DNA from: JAEZBP01 sp963832725
GTDB lineage: Bacteria > Myxococcota_A > Polyangia > Polyangiales > Sandaracinaceae
NCBI GenBank assembly: GCA_963832725.1
Contig: CAWHVG010000001.1
Location: 496,001-560,000, forward strand
Length of the DNA stretch: 64,000 nucleotides
Direction of reading: 5' to 3'
Shown one piece after another: positions 31,750 through 41,060 of the stretch. Under the pieces are notes generated by a model. It had not been told where the DNA came from, ran no database searches, and was given only the letters and a program-made list of their open reading frames with translations. Positions within the stretch are counted from its first letter, which is position 1; each line of letters begins with the position of its first letter. The position numbers and the translations under genes are program-made.

Positions 31750-33039
31750 ATGAGCAACGAGAGACGAGCCGTGGTCGTGAGCGGCGTTCGCACCCCCTTC
31801 GTGCGGGCGTTCGGCAAGCTCATGAAGGCCGACACCATCGCCCTCGGCGTCAGCGCCGTGGGCAGCCTCCTCGAGCGCACCGAGCTCGACCGCAAGGAGA
31901 TCGACGGCATCGTGTGGGGCGGCGTGATCCTGCCCGGCCTGGCGCCGAACGTCGGCCGCGAGATCGCCCTCGACCTGCGCCTGCCCTACTCCGTCGAAGC
32001 GTTCACGGTCACCCGCGCCTGCGCGTCGGGGCTGCAGGCGATCACCAGCGCCGTCAGCGCCATCGAGCGCGGCGACGCGGACGTCATGATCGCGGGCGGC
32101 AGCGACTCGACCTCCAACGCCGAGATCAAGCTGCCCCAGAAGGTCGTGCACGCGATGGCACCGCTGGCGTTCGGTAAGGCCACCCCCGCCGACGTGCTCG
32201 GCGTGCTCGCGCAGCTGATGCCGATCAGCGAGATCCTGCCCCAGCGGCCCAAGATCGCCGAGCGCACCACCGGGCAGGTGATGGGCGAGGCCGCCGAGGA
32301 GATGGCGCGCCGCAACGAGGTCTCCCGCGAGGCCCAGGACGAGCTGGCCATGCGCTCGCACCACCGGGCGGCGGCCGCCGTCCGGAGCGGTCGCTTCGAT
32401 CGCGAGATCGCGCCCGTCGATCTGCCGAACGGCGAGCGCGTCCACGCCGACGATCTGATCCGCGCCGACACCTCGATGGAGAAGCTGAGCAAGCTGCGAG
32501 CGGTGTTCGCCAAAGACGGCACGCTCACGGCCGGCAACTCGAGCCCGCTCACCGACGGCGCCGCCGCGGTGCTCCTGATGAGCGAGGAGAAGGCCCGGGC
32601 GCTCGGCTACCGGCCGCTCGCCGCCTTCCGCAGCTTCGCCTACGTCGGCGTCGATCCGGGCGACCAGCTCCTGATGGGCCCGGCGCTGGCCATGCCCAAG
32701 GCGCTCGACCGGGCCGGGCTGAAGCTCGCCGACGTCGACCTGGTCGACATGCACGAGGCCTTCGCGGCGCAGGTGCTCAGCGTGCTCTCGATGCTCCGCA
32801 GCAGCGCCTTCGCCGAGAGCCGCCTGGGCCGGAGCGAGCCGGTGGGCGAGATCGATTCGGAGCGCTTGAACGTCCACGGCGGCTCCGTGGCCATCGGCCA
32901 TCCCTTCGGCGCGACGGGCGCCCGGATGGTGACCACCATAGCCAACGAGCTGGTCGAACGGGACAGAGAGACCGCCCTCTTGGGCATCTGCGCGGCGGGT
33001 GGCCTCGGCGCAGGCGCCGTGCTCGAGCGGGTCACCTGA
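31750..33039 (+). CDS. fadI: Acetyl-CoA acyltransferase (FadI-like thiolase)
   Basis: About 429 residues. The acyl-binding cysteine is in TRACASGLQAITSA, and the second-half motifs VDMHEAFAAQVLS, NVHGGSVAIGHPFGATGARM and GICAAGGLGAGAVLE give the catalytic His and second Cys. The extra segment after the first lobe (LPQKVVHAMAPLAFGKATPA) is typical of the FadI/trifunctional-beta class rather than biosynthetic PhaA. It would cleave 3-oxoacyl-CoA to shorten the chain. Last gene of the lipid block; 33040-33255 beyond it holds only the leader of the next gene. Confidence 0.9.
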   Translation: MSNERRAVVVSGVRTPFVRAFGKLMKADTIALGVSAVGSLLERTELDRKEIDGIVWGGVILPGLAPNVGREIALDLRLPYSVEAFTVTRACASGLQAITSAVSAIERGDADVMIAGGSDSTSNAEIKLPQKVVHAMAPLAFGKATPADVLGVLAQLMPISEILPQRPKIAERTTGQVMGEAAEEMARRNEVSREAQDELAMRSHHRAAAAVRSGRFDREIAPVDLPNGERVHADDLIRADTSMEKLSKLRAVFAKDGTLTAGNSSPLTDGAAAVLLMSEEKARALGYRPLAAFRSFAYVGVDPGDQLLMGPALAMPKALDRAGLKLADVDLVDMHEAFAAQVLSVLSMLRSSAFAESRLGRSEPVGEIDSERLNVHGGSVAIGHPFGATGARMVTTIANELVERDRETALLGICAAGGLGAGAVLERVT

Positions 33040-33255
33040 GCGCTCCTCGAAGGTGAGGCTTTCCCCTGCTTGCCCTTTTCCGTGCGGCGGGGCATGTTCG
33101 AGACCTCCGGCCGGGACTCCCCGGTTGCTCGCCCGCCTCCAGTTGTTCTGGGGTGTTAGGTTCCTATCGCACGTGACGGGCGAGATTCGTGCGAGTGTCC
33201 AGATGCGTCGACGCACCTGCCCGTGCCAGACGCAAGAAAGATTCGGTTCAGTTCA

Positions 33256-33649
33256 ATGTCGAAGAAGCTCTTCGTGGGCGGCCTCAGCTGGGGCACGACC
33301 GAATCAGGGATTGCGTGAAGCGTTCGAGCGTTTCGGGGAAGTCCTCGAAGCGAAGGTCGTGACCGACCGTGACACGGGTCGCAGCCGCGGGTTCGGGTTC
33401 GTCACGTTCGCCGATGGACAGGCGGCTGGCGACGCCGTCGCCGAGATGGACGGGACCGACCTCGACGGCCGCTCCATCAACGTGAACGAGGCCCGCGAGC
33501 GCGCGCCCCGTAGCGGCGGCGGCGGCGGTGGCGGCGGCTTCCGCGGCGGCGGAGGCGGCGGCGGCGGCGGCGGCGGCGGAGGAGGCTTCCGCGGTGGGCG
33601 CGGCGGCGGTGGTGGCGGCCGCGGCGGCGGCGGCGGCGGCCGTTGGTAA
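33256..33649 (+). CDS. Glycine-rich RRM RNA-binding protein
   Basis: About 130 residues. One RRM domain with RNP2 KLFVGGLSW and RNP1 RGFGFVTF, then a tail of almost only Gly with Arg and Phe (RGG/GGGFRGG-like, ends GGRW). Small RRM proteins of this type are common in cyanobacteria and myxobacteria and are often cold-induced RNA chaperones. The frame breaks at 33300 (GAATCAG); with GATCAG it reads TTDQGLREAFERFGEV, the normal first helix, and has 131 codons. A leader of about 90 bases precedes it; TTGTTC-16-TATCGC (33143-33170) may be the promoter. A strong terminator follows. Confidence 0.9.
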
Positions 33650-33680
33650 GAGACCGAGCCAACACCGACAGGTGATGGGG

Positions 33681-33719
33681 ACGGGGCGCGGCGATGATGG
33701 CCGGGCCCCGTTTTCGTTT
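33681..33719 (+). terminator. Intrinsic terminator after the RRM gene
   Basis: ACGGGGC (33681-33687) pairs with GCCCCGT (33705-33711), with further pairing inside, and is followed by TTTCGTTT. It lies 32 bases after the stop of the RNA-binding protein gene. Confidence 0.75.
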
Positions 33720-33852
33720 CCGTCGACGCTCCTCGGCGCGCCGGCGTGCGTCTCCGCGCCCGGTCCCCTGCTCACAGCGAGGAGGAACGTGGCGCCCCGC
33801 GGCGCGCCATGCGTGGGCCTCGTCCTCGCTTCCTCCCCCGGCGCTTCGAATC

Positions 33853-35367
33853 TCATGCCGTCTTCTCACTCGCGTCCGCCAGGGGCAGACAGACGCGGAA
33901 GGAGGAGCCACGACCGGGGCTGGACTCCACCTCCACCCGCCCTCCGTGGGCGTCGACGATGCGGCGGAGCACCGAGAGCCCGAGCCCCGTCCCCGGCGCC
34001 ATCCCTCCGGCGCTCGTGCCACGCCGGAAGGGCTCGAAGAGCGCCTCGACCTGATCGCGCGCGATGCCCACGCCGTGGTCCGTGACCGCGAGCACGGCGT
34101 CGGACCCGCGACGGAACACCTCCACCCGCACCTCCCCACCCTCGGGTGAGTACTTGATGGCATTGCTGACCAGGTTTCCGACGACCTGGTCGAGCCGTCC
34201 CGGATCGGCTTGCGCCGCGACCGCGTCGTCCGGCGTGCGCAACACCAGCCGGTGCTTCGGTGACACGTGCTCGTAGAGCTGCACCACCTCGCGCGCGGTG
34301 TCGCGCAGATCGAGCGCCGTCTTGGACAGCTCCAGCTCGCCCGCCTCGATGCGAGAGGCGTCGAGCAGGTCGCCCACCATCCGAGTGAGCCTATCGATCT
34401 GACGCTCGAGCAGGGCGAAGGTGCGCGCCGAGCCGGGACGGGTAGCCAGCAACGGATCGGAGGCCCGCAGCGCGTCGACCGCCATCTTCAGTCCCGCCAG
34501 CGGGTTCCTCAGATCGTGGGCGACACCGCCGAGAAAGGCCAGCTGCATCTTCCTCTGAGCGGCCAGCGCCTCGGTCGCCTCGTTGAGCAAGTGCACGATG
34601 CGCCGGAGCTCGTCCGGCCCCTCCTCGGGCGCGTGCGTCCCCGGCTCGCCGGAGCGAAAGCGGTCGATGGCCTGCACGATGCCGCGGAGCGGCCGCATCA
34701 TCTGCGCGCGGAACACGACGCCCGCCGAGAGCACCCCCGCCAGCACCAACAGGATGACGGCGGCCGCGGACACATACGCGATGACCGCCACGCTCCGAGC
34801 CCGGGACTCGGAGCCCCTCAGATCGTAATCGTAGACGTGGGAGAGCGCGCGGAACGTCCCCAGGATCAGGTCCAGCTCCAGCCGGGTCTCGGCCAGGATC
34901 TGCGGCAGCGGCTCCCCTCTGGCCTGCCGCGCCTCCCGCTCGTCGATGTAGGACTCGACCTGTTCGGTGAGCTCGAGGATCTCCTCCCGCTCGTCGGGCG
35001 CGTCGGCGAGATCGAGGGTGGCGCGAAGCTCCGCCCGCAGCGCTCTGCGCACCGAGTCGACCTCGTTCGGCGTCTTCGGCTCGATGCCCGTCGCGCGGAG
35101 GTTCGCGGCCCGCACGTAGCGGAGCAGCTCCCCCTGCCCGCGCTCGATGGACTCGAGCGACCGACCGTCGCTGGCCAGCGCGCGCACCGACGTCACCAGC
35201 GCCGCCGTGCTGGCGACCAAGAGCGTGGTCACCGACGCGATCAGCAGGACCGCGCCCGAAACGCTGGCGAGCGCGAGGGTGCGCAAGCTCCGCGGACGGC
35301 GAGGTCGACGCCCCTCCCCCTTCGAGGAGGGCGGCGCCGCACCCTGCGCGGAGACCGCCTCGACCAT
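33853..35367 (-). CDS. Membrane sensor histidine kinase (HAMP-HisKA-HATPase)
   Basis: About 504 residues. Two membrane helices (LASVSGAVLLIASVTTLLVA, about 33-60; VAVIAYVSAAAVILLVLAGV, about 193-215) bracket a periplasmic helical domain of about 130 residues. HAMP follows, then HisKA with GVAHDLRNPLAGLKMAVDAL, N box GNLVSNAIKYS, G1 DHGVGIA and G2 GTGLGLSVLRRIVDAHGG. It is intact. No regulator gene is adjacent. The arrangement is that of a four-helix-bundle chemosensor-like input, but the ligand is not evident. Confidence 0.92.
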   Translation of the reverse strand: MVEAVSAQGAAPPSSKGEGRRPRRPRSLRTLALASVSGAVLLIASVTTLLVASTAALVTSVRALASDGRSLESIERGQGELLRYVRAANLRATGIEPKTPNEVDSVRRALRAELRATLDLADAPDEREEILELTEQVESYIDEREARQARGEPLPQILAETRLELDLILGTFRALSHVYDYDLRGSESRARSVAVIAYVSAAAVILLVLAGVLSAGVVFRAQMMRPLRGIVQAIDRFRSGEPGTHAPEEGPDELRRIVHLLNEATEALAAQRKMQLAFLGGVAHDLRNPLAGLKMAVDALRASDPLLATRPGSARTFALLERQIDRLTRMVGDLLDASRIEAGELELSKTALDLRDTAREVVQLYEHVSPKHRLVLRTPDDAVAAQADPGRLDQVVGNLVSNAIKYSPEGGEVRVEVFRRGSDAVLAVTDHGVGIARDQVEALFEPFRRGTSAGGMAPGTGLGLSVLRRIVDAHGGRVEVESSPGRGSSFRVCLPLADASEKTA

Positions 35368-35410
35368 GTACCTGTCGTTAGTCCCCTGGGGAGGATTTCC
35401 GATCCACCCG

Positions 35411-35584
35411 TCACACCCAGTTCGACGATAGAGCGTGACGCTCGAGCTCCCGCAGACGTTTCGACGGTCGGTAGCCCTCGTGTCTCAGCGCCCGTGCGAG
35501 CGCCTTCTCGCCCCAGGAACCCGCCCAGATCGCAAGCGGTGATGCATTGGGTTGCTCAGGCGCGTCGACGTCGCCAAGAGCCAC
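35411..35584 (-). CDS. Possible small protein, 57 residues
   Basis: The gap 35368-35644 contains one frame that looks coded. From a GTG at 35584 it reads LGDVDAPEQPNASPLAIWAG then SWGEKALARALRHEGYRPSK and ends ERHALSSNWV. The helix-like, basic second half could bind nucleic acid. No ribosome site is obvious and no family is recognised, so it may be a remnant. It lies downstream of the HlyD-like gene on the same strand. Confidence 0.25.
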   Translation of the reverse strand: MALGDVDAPEQPNASPLAIWAGSWGEKALARALRHEGYRPSKRLRELERHALSSNWV

Positions 35585-35644
35585 AACTCGTGTGCCCCCG
35601 CTGCCGGCAACGCGGCAGAAAGGCGCGTTGAAGGAGGCTGGAAC

Positions 35645-36736
35645 TCAGCGCACGCGAAGTATTCGCTCTTGAACCGCCAGCGGATCATCGAGGTGGAGGA
35701 CAGCGTAGCGACCGCGCGCCAGCTCTCCCCAAGGGTCCTGGGTGACTACCTCACCCGGCAGCACCTCCGTTACGTGACCCACCTGGTGACACGCAAAGAT
35801 CCAGAACGTGCACTGGACGACCTCAGCACCGGGATGGACACCATCGAGCTGTTCGTAAGGGATGAACCCCACGTCCAAGCTCTCTTGGGTGGCCCGGTAG
35901 AGAGGGCGCTCGCGAAGCTGGTCGAGCGCCTCGCGGAGCCGGGTCAGGTTGCGAACCCCCGTGTCGTGCATGTCCTGGAGCCCCCGCCGCTCCGCCTGCA
36001 TGCGGGTGATCTCGAGCTGCAGACGGATGGCCGAGTCCTGGCGTTGGGCGACCGTCGGCATCTGCCCGCCGATGACCGAAGGAGGCGCGCTCCCATCGAC
36101 GGCGGCCCGATAGGTGTCGGACTGCAGCCTCGCGACCTGCTGCTGCATCCGCGCTTCGAGCATCGCTCGCTCGTTGTTCGCGATCGCCAGATCGATCTGC
36201 GCGAGCGCGTGCTCCTCGTTCTCGAGGTCGTGGCGCCCGATCAGTCCCGCCTCGAGATTCGTCCTCGCACGCTGCACCGCCTGGGCCTGCCGCTCGCGCT
36301 CGGTCGCGAGCACACGCTGCTGCCGGGTGAGCGCTCGCACGCTCCGGGCCACCGTGTCGGCGTGGCTGTCCTCGATCTCCGCCTCCCAGCGGAACACCTC
36401 GTTCGACCTCGAATTCATCTGGGAGAGGCGGGTGATGCTCTCGTCGAGGGAGGCCATCTCGAGCGCGAACCGATGTACATCGGCCTCGGCGCGCTCGACC
36501 TCCGCGAGCTGCCGCGCGACCTGCAAGTTCAAGTTGATGACATGGTCGTTGTCTGGCGACAGGTTGATCGGCGCAACCCACGCATTGGCGAACACGCTGA
36601 CGATCTGCAGGATCAGCCACCCGAACCCACTAACGACGAGGAGCAGCGCGCCGAGCGAGAGCAGGCGAGTCCCAATCCCGGGAAGCGTGCCCGCGTCGGC
36701 CTCGTCCTCCACCTCGATGGCCCGTTCAGTTCCCAT
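35645..36736 (-). CDS. HlyD-like periplasmic adaptor (membrane fusion protein)
   Basis: About 363 residues. One membrane helix near 20-50 (LLSLGALLLVVSGFGWLILQ), then long coiled-coil helices (about 70-260, for example LATERERQAQAVQRARTNLE) and a C-terminal beta region (VGFIPYEQLDGVHPGAEV, then LPGEVVTQDPWGELARGRYA) typical of the last barrel of HlyD/EmrA adaptors. The lipoyl half-motif is weak. Start ATG at 36736; its first bases overlap the end of the TolC-like gene by 11 bases, so the two are one operon. In context it should link the glycosyltransferase to the outer-membrane tube. Confidence 0.8.
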   Translation of the reverse strand: MGTERAIEVEDEADAGTLPGIGTRLLSLGALLLVVSGFGWLILQIVSVFANAWVAPINLSPDNDHVINLNLQVARQLAEVERAEADVHRFALEMASLDESITRLSQMNSRSNEVFRWEAEIEDSHADTVARSVRALTRQQRVLATERERQAQAVQRARTNLEAGLIGRHDLENEEHALAQIDLAIANNERAMLEARMQQQVARLQSDTYRAAVDGSAPPSVIGGQMPTVAQRQDSAIRLQLEITRMQAERRGLQDMHDTGVRNLTRLREALDQLRERPLYRATQESLDVGFIPYEQLDGVHPGAEVVQCTFWIFACHQVGHVTEVLPGEVVTQDPWGELARGRYAVLHLDDPLAVQERILRVR

Positions 36737-37829
36737 CGTCGCCTCCGGCCACGGCTCGATGTCCTTCCAGCAGGCGCTCACGAAATCGCCGCTCGGCCTC
36801 GAGCTCGATGCGGTTCATCTCGACCATCGCCAGCATGTGCAGCATCTCTCCCGTCTGCTCCGTGAGCCGCGTGAGCAACTCGCGTTGGTGCTCGACGAGC
36901 TCGATTTGCGCGGCGAGCAGGGCCAATGCCTCCGTCTGCTCGTGCACGCTCGAGCGTGCCGTCCGCTCGAAGTGCTCCACGCGCCTGCGCATCTCATAGT
37001 CCGCTTCGCGCAGCTCGTCGACGCGCGCATCGACGGCGGACTCCTCGGCCGACCACTGGGCGATGCCCCCGAGATTGTAGGAGAGCTCGAGGACGCCGAA
37101 CCAGTCGACGGGCTGCACGGGCACGACCCCCAAGCGCAGGCTCACCCGCCAGGGGTCGAGCCGGCGCATGTTCGACTGCTCGTGCTCGAGACTCACCGAC
37201 GCGCTCTCGTACTCCACCAGGTCGTCGCGCAGCGGTCGCTCGCGGGAGCCCACCTCGTCTTGATCGAGCCGCTCGATCTCGGCGCGTCGCTCGGCGATGT
37301 GACGCTCGATGGTGGAGGCGCGCAGACGCAGGGTGGCGAGCTGCTGCTCGGTGGCGAGCTGTTCAGCGCGCCTCTGCTCGGCTCGAACCAGCAGCTCACG
37401 AACGAACGGTCGCTGTGATTCGAGGTACTCGACCTCGGCCCGGAGCGCCGGCAGACGCCCATAGCTCGCACCCTGCGCGAGCGTGTTCTCGAGGCTCTCG
37501 CGCGCCTCCTGCCGGCGGCACTCGGTGTCGGCCGACTCGAGCAGCCAGGCCCCGCGCACCACGTCGAGCACGGACCAGGAGACGCCACCGCGAATCTGCC
37601 AGGGCACGCTCTGCAGTCCCATCGACCCGGTCCCCGAGGTGCCCCCGCCCGCCAAGCTGGGAACGTGGAGGCCCTGAACCATGACGGACGGCGACATGAG
37701 TAGGTAGGCGCGGGATTCCGCCTGCGCGTGGGTGCGCCGGCACCGCGCACTTTGGGCCTGAGCCGCCGAGGCGAGAGCCGGGAGCAGGAGCACGGAGAAA
37801 AGAAGCCCAGCTCGAATCGTTCGCATCAT
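36726..37829 (-). CDS. TolC-like outer-membrane factor
   Basis: About 367 residues. A signal peptide (MRTIRAGLLFSVLLLPALAS, cleavage near AAQAQ) is followed by the alternation expected for an outer-membrane efflux protein: a beta-rich stretch (WQIRGGVSWSVLDVVRGAWL), a long coiled coil (about 130-230), a second beta stretch (RVSLRLGVVPVQPVDWFGVL then LELSYNLGGIAQ) and a second coiled coil to the end. The two beta-plus-hairpin halves recall TolC; motif similarity is weak, so this is a fold-level call. It is the first gene of the unit whose second gene is the HlyD-like adaptor. Start at 37829 or the adjacent ATG at 37826. Confidence 0.6.
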   Translation of the reverse strand: MMRTIRAGLLFSVLLLPALASAAQAQSARCRRTHAQAESRAYLLMSPSVMVQGLHVPSLAGGGTSGTGSMGLQSVPWQIRGGVSWSVLDVVRGAWLLESADTECRRQEARESLENTLAQGASYGRLPALRAEVEYLESQRPFVRELLVRAEQRRAEQLATEQQLATLRLRASTIERHIAERRAEIERLDQDEVGSRERPLRDDLVEYESASVSLEHEQSNMRRLDPWRVSLRLGVVPVQPVDWFGVLELSYNLGGIAQWSAEESAVDARVDELREADYEMRRRVEHFERTARSSVHEQTEALALLAAQIELVEHQRELLTRLTEQTGEMLHMLAMVEMNRIELEAERRFRERLLEGHRAVAGGDDGN

Positions 37830-37897
37830 CAGGCGCTCGCGGTAGGACGCCCCCCGACGGGGTGGGCTAAGCAAGGCACGCGCCATGCTGCCAACAG

Positions 37898-37919
37898 TGG
37901 TCCTGGTGGGCCAGTTTTC
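37898..37919 (+). promoter_or_regulatory. Leader hairpin with T-tract before the gene at 38018
   Basis: TGGTCC-TGGT-GGGCCA (37898-37913) forms a short stem (one wobble pair) and is followed by GTTTTC. It lies about 100 bases upstream of the ATG. A like-built hairpin plus T-tract precedes the gene at 41061 at the same distance, and the sequences between also resemble each other. It may be an attenuator or an upstream terminator. Confidence 0.4.
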
Positions 37920-38017
37920 GAGGCGGGCTGGGGACCGGACGGGACTCCAAGCTTGGCCCTGTCCAAATCTTGCGCCCGGTGAGCCCGCGTCGACTCCGGT
38001 GGTATGACATCCACTTC

Positions 38018-38906
38018 ATGGGGAGCGCAGCGACCGGCCATTGCTCTGTCCACCTTTCACGAGCCTGGGTGCTCGCCATCGGCACGCTCACGCTCGCGGC
38101 GAGCGCGAGCGGCCAGCCGGGAGGGCCGATGCAGCACCGCATGCTCTACGTCGCCGACTCGAACGCGATCCTCGGGGACCCGGAAGCCGAGGCTCGCCTG
38201 CTTCGGCGCGCGACGGAGTGGCGCGCGAGCGAGCTGGCGCTCTACGGGCTCGGGACGCTGCTCGAGAGAATCGGGGCCCGGCGCCGCTCATTTGGCGGCG
38301 TTTGCCGCCCGCGCGCGGGCGACGGATGTGTCCCTGGTGGCGCCCATCGCGGGCATCGATCGACTGGACGCCGTGGGTCGCTTCGAGCGCGCGCATCCCG
38401 ACGCCCGCTTCGTGGGCTGGGTCACGGAGCTGGAGTACTGGCGCGAGTGCGGCGCAGCGCGTCGCGGCCGCCGCCCGTGCTTCGAACAGCTCGACACGCT
38501 GCTGTCCGCGATGGAACGCGCCCGCGCGACCCGAGACGACCCGCCGTGGCTGGGCGTGTACGTGGGATATCCGACGCGAGAGGAGGCGGCCGAGCTCGGT
38601 CGACGGGCCGACCGCGTGCTTCTCAACTACCACGGCCGCGATCCCGTTCATGCGTTCGGACGGCGCGCAGGACGCCACTCGATCGCGCGACGCCTCTCGT
38701 ACTTCGCCGGCGCGCGCGCGCAGCTTTGGCCGATCCTGTACGCCCGGGGCGAAGTGCACATGGGGCGGTGGCTGCGAACGCACGACCTCGACGCCGCGGA
38801 GCATGGGCTCGTCGACACGCTCCGCGCCCATCCCGTCCAGGACGCACGGTTTGGTGGGCTCGCGCTCTTCGACTACCGCGCGCTCGATCGGATCGAGCGC
38901 GAGTAG
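38018..38906 (+). CDS. Secreted protein, probably an (beta/alpha)-barrel hydrolase-like
   Basis: About 295 residues with a signal peptide (HLSRAWVLAIGTLTLAASAS). The mature part starts MLYVADSNAILGDPEAEARL and has the strand-helix rhythm of a barrel: DVSLVAPIAGIDRL, ARFVGWVTELEYW, PPWLGVYVGYPTREEA, RVLLNYHGRDPVHAF, AQLWPILYARGEVHMG and GLALFDYRALDRI. Candidate acids are the Glu of TELEYW and the Asp of LFDYRAL. No CAZy family can be named. The frame breaks at 38272 (GAATCG); GATCG gives LERSGPGAAHLAAF and 296 codons. It ends inside the convergent glycosyltransferase gene (34-base overlap). Position suggests action on the same polysaccharide. Confidence 0.65.
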
Positions 38907-40762
38907 CCGCGCTCGACCGCGAGTGTCGGCTCGATTTGCGACCGCATCGGGCGCACCGTCACGGGAACGGGAACGGGAACGGGAACAGGCTCCGGCTCGG
39001 GCTGGGCGGGGCGCTCCACCACCGGCCTGGGCGGCGCAATGGGCACGCGAACCTTCTTACCGCTCGTCCAACCGGAGTAGCCGTTCGGCGTCCAGTGCGT
39101 CTCCTTCCAGCCGAACCAGAAGAGACCGAAAGGCACGTCGCCGTGGAGCACCGAGCGGATGCAGAGCCGGATGAAGCGGTTGAAGCGGTAGGCGAGCGCG
39201 ATGCGCGTGGTGCCGCCGCGAATCAGCGTTTCCTCCGGCGTGAACCCCGTGTTCAGCCCGAAGCCGAGCACCTGGCGGACGAAGCCGACGATGGTGGTGA
39301 CGATGTTGAAGACGAAGAGGAAGATGCCCGCCTGCGGCAGGGCGAGGAGCTTCGGCCAGTCGCGTCGGAGTCCGCCGTCGATGCCGAGACCGATCACGGT
39401 CGAGATGATGCGCTCCATCAGGTACGCACCCTCGACCAGCAGAACCATCGAGAGCCACATCGCCGGCACCTTCGAGAAGGGCGTGAGCAGCAGGCCGGCC
39501 ATGATCGCGCTCTGGAAGATGATCGCGAGCACCACGTCGAGAAACGACGGAATGCCAATCTGCAGATGGTAGAGCATCGACGGGAGGAAGCGCTGCAAGG
39601 TCCAGATGCGCGAGACGTTCCAGCGCACGCGCTGCTTGAAGAGCGCGCGGAATGTCGTCGGCGTCGTCGTGTAGATCTTCGCGAGCGGATCGTAGCGATA
39701 GGGCCGGCAGAAATAGTGCTTCAGGAAGCGCCACAGCGCGTGGGCCGGCGTGCGCGGAAAGTCGAAGTCGAGGCGATCGCCCTTCCACTTGCCGGAGAGC
39801 GCGATCCAGGACGTGAAGGTGTCATCGCCCATCCCCGGAACGGCGTAGGGGTTGGGCTCGACCTTCGACGTCGAGAAGCGCGGCGGCGGCGCCCCGAGCC
39901 ACCAAGCGAGCCAATCGCGGAAGCGCAGCGTCTGGAGGAAGGCCGCGTAGCGCGAAGCCGAGTGAACGACCTCGATCCACGTGCAGTAGAGCGCTCCGGA
40001 AGCGGCCACCCGCGGCAGAACGCGGATGCTGTTGTGCCTGCCGAGGCCTAGCGAGACGAGATACTCGCGCGCGACGCTCGCCCTGAGCTGTCCCGCGACC
40101 GTGAAAAAGTGCCGCCAGCCCTGCCAGTAGTCCTTGCGTCGAATGGCCACGTGGGCCGTCACGAGGAGCCCCCGCTCCCCCGTCAGCCGCGAGGGGCGGG
40201 TCAGCTCGAAGACCATCCGCTCGAAAGCTCCGCGCGAGGGCTCACAGTCCGCATCGAGATTGAAGAATATCCGGGGTGCGGGTAGCTGATTCCGCTCGAC
40301 CATCGTCCGCACGGCGTGCACCGCGTGGTCGACCGCAAAGGCCTTCCCGTTGCGGGTGGGCGTGCCGGTGACGACGAAGTGGGCATCGGCGTGTCGCCGT
40401 TGGCCGGCCCATTCGCAGAGCTCCGCCCATAGCGCCGGCGACGCCTCGTATCGGTCCACCGAGCCGACGATGATCAGCGTGCCCGGGTAGCGGTTCGAGG
40501 CCGCCGCGACCATCGCTCGCTGGATGGCCTCGAGCTCGTCGCGTCGACGCAGCAGCGAGGGAACCACGACCAGTCCAGGCAGCCGGTTCCCGCGCGCGAG
40601 AGTGGGCTGGCGGTCGCCGCGCACCGCCTTGAGGAGGTACTTCGCGACGATCCACGGGTAGTGCGACTGGTAGAGGAAGATCCCGAGCAGGATCGGGAGC
40701 GCGATGGGCGCGAGGACGTCGACGGCGGTCGCGTTCGTGAAGAACCAGATCAGCTTGTCCAC
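38873..40762 (-). CDS. Processive family-2 glycosyltransferase (polysaccharide synthase)
   Basis: About 629 residues from a GTG at 40762. An N-terminal membrane helix (DVLAPIALPILLGIFLYQSH) precedes a GT-A domain: GLVVVPSLLRRRDELEAIQR, the D-x-D in FNLDADCEPSRG, an acidic GMGDDTF and the QRVRWNVSRIW motif (QxxRW) that marks processive synthases such as cellulose, chitin and hyaluronan synthase. Several membrane helices follow (VVLAIIFQSAIMAGLLL, LSMVLLVEGAYLMERI, IFLFVFNIVTTIVGFVRQVL). The Pro/Val-rich cytosolic tail comes from a hexanucleotide repeat. No PilZ domain is seen. The donor sugar cannot be read from sequence; the GH20 enzyme of the locus hints at N-acetylhexosamine. Confidence 0.9.
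   Translation of the reverse strand: MDKLIWFFTNATAVDVLAPIALPILLGIFLYQSHYPWIVAKYLLKAVRGDRQPTLARGNRLPGLVVVPSLLRRRDELEAIQRAMVAAASNRYPGTLIIVGSVDRYEASPALWAELCEWAGQRRHADAHFVVTGTPTRNGKAFAVDHAVHAVRTMVERNQLPAPRIFFNLDADCEPSRGAFERMVFELTRPSRLTGERGLLVTAHVAIRRKDYWQGWRHFFTVAGQLRASVAREYLVSLGLGRHNSIRVLPRVAASGALYCTWIEVVHSASRYAAFLQTLRFRDWLAWWLGAPPPRFSTSKVEPNPYAVPGMGDDTFTSWIALSGKWKGDRLDFDFPRTPAHALWRFLKHYFCRPYRYDPLAKIYTTTPTTFRALFKQRVRWNVSRIWTLQRFLPSMLYHLQIGIPSFLDVVLAIIFQSAIMAGLLLTPFSKVPAMWLSMVLLVEGAYLMERIISTVIGLGIDGGLRRDWPKLLALPQAGIFLFVFNIVTTIVGFVRQVLGFGLNTGFTPEETLIRGGTTRIALAYRFNRFIRLCIRSVLHGDVPFGLFWFGWKETHWTPNGYSGWTSGKKVRVPIAPPRPVVERPAQPEPEPVPVPVPVPVTVRPMRSQIEPTLAVERGYSRSIRSSAR
38963..38986. repeat. GGGAAC hexanucleotide repeat, four copies
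   Basis: Four perfect copies of GGGAAC. On the minus strand they encode the VPVPVPVPV stretch near the C-terminus of the glycosyltransferase, so copy-number change would lengthen or shorten the tail in frame by two residues at a time. Confidence 0.8.
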
Positions 40763-40914
40763 GAGAGCTCCGCCGTCACGAGGGTTCCTCCAGCGTCCGC
40801 CCGCCGAACTTCTTGGATCGCGTTCGACCGATGTGCACGTGGTCGCTCGCGGTGCGCCCGCTCGCGACTCCACCGCACTACGTCAATCGCTGGCCCGAAA
40901 CAAGCAACGGCCGG

Positions 40915-40969
40915 GCCACTCTGGGAGGGTCCACGGGGCCCCCGCCGGGACGGCGTGAGTGGCGTTTTT
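40915..40969 (+). promoter_or_regulatory. Terminator-like hairpin in the leader of the GH-A gene cluster
   Basis: GCCACTC (40915-40921) pairs with GAGTGGC (40957-40963), with GGGGCCCC-rich sequence able to pair inside, and GTTTTT follows at once. It stands 91 bases upstream of the ATG at 41061, in the 298-base space divergent from the glycosyltransferase. It could act as an attenuator or shield the cluster from upstream transcription. No known riboswitch motif was recognised. Confidence 0.45.
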
Positions 40970-41060
40970 CCAAGGAATTCAACGGATGCCCCGCGATCGA
41001 CGAAGGTTCCCGCGGACTCTCGACCGTGGGCGCAACCGGCCCACCCATGACATTTGCTTC

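Noticed and set aside
33528..33640. GGC-rich tract as a separate repeat element
   Set aside because: It is simply the glycine-rich tail of the RNA-binding protein.
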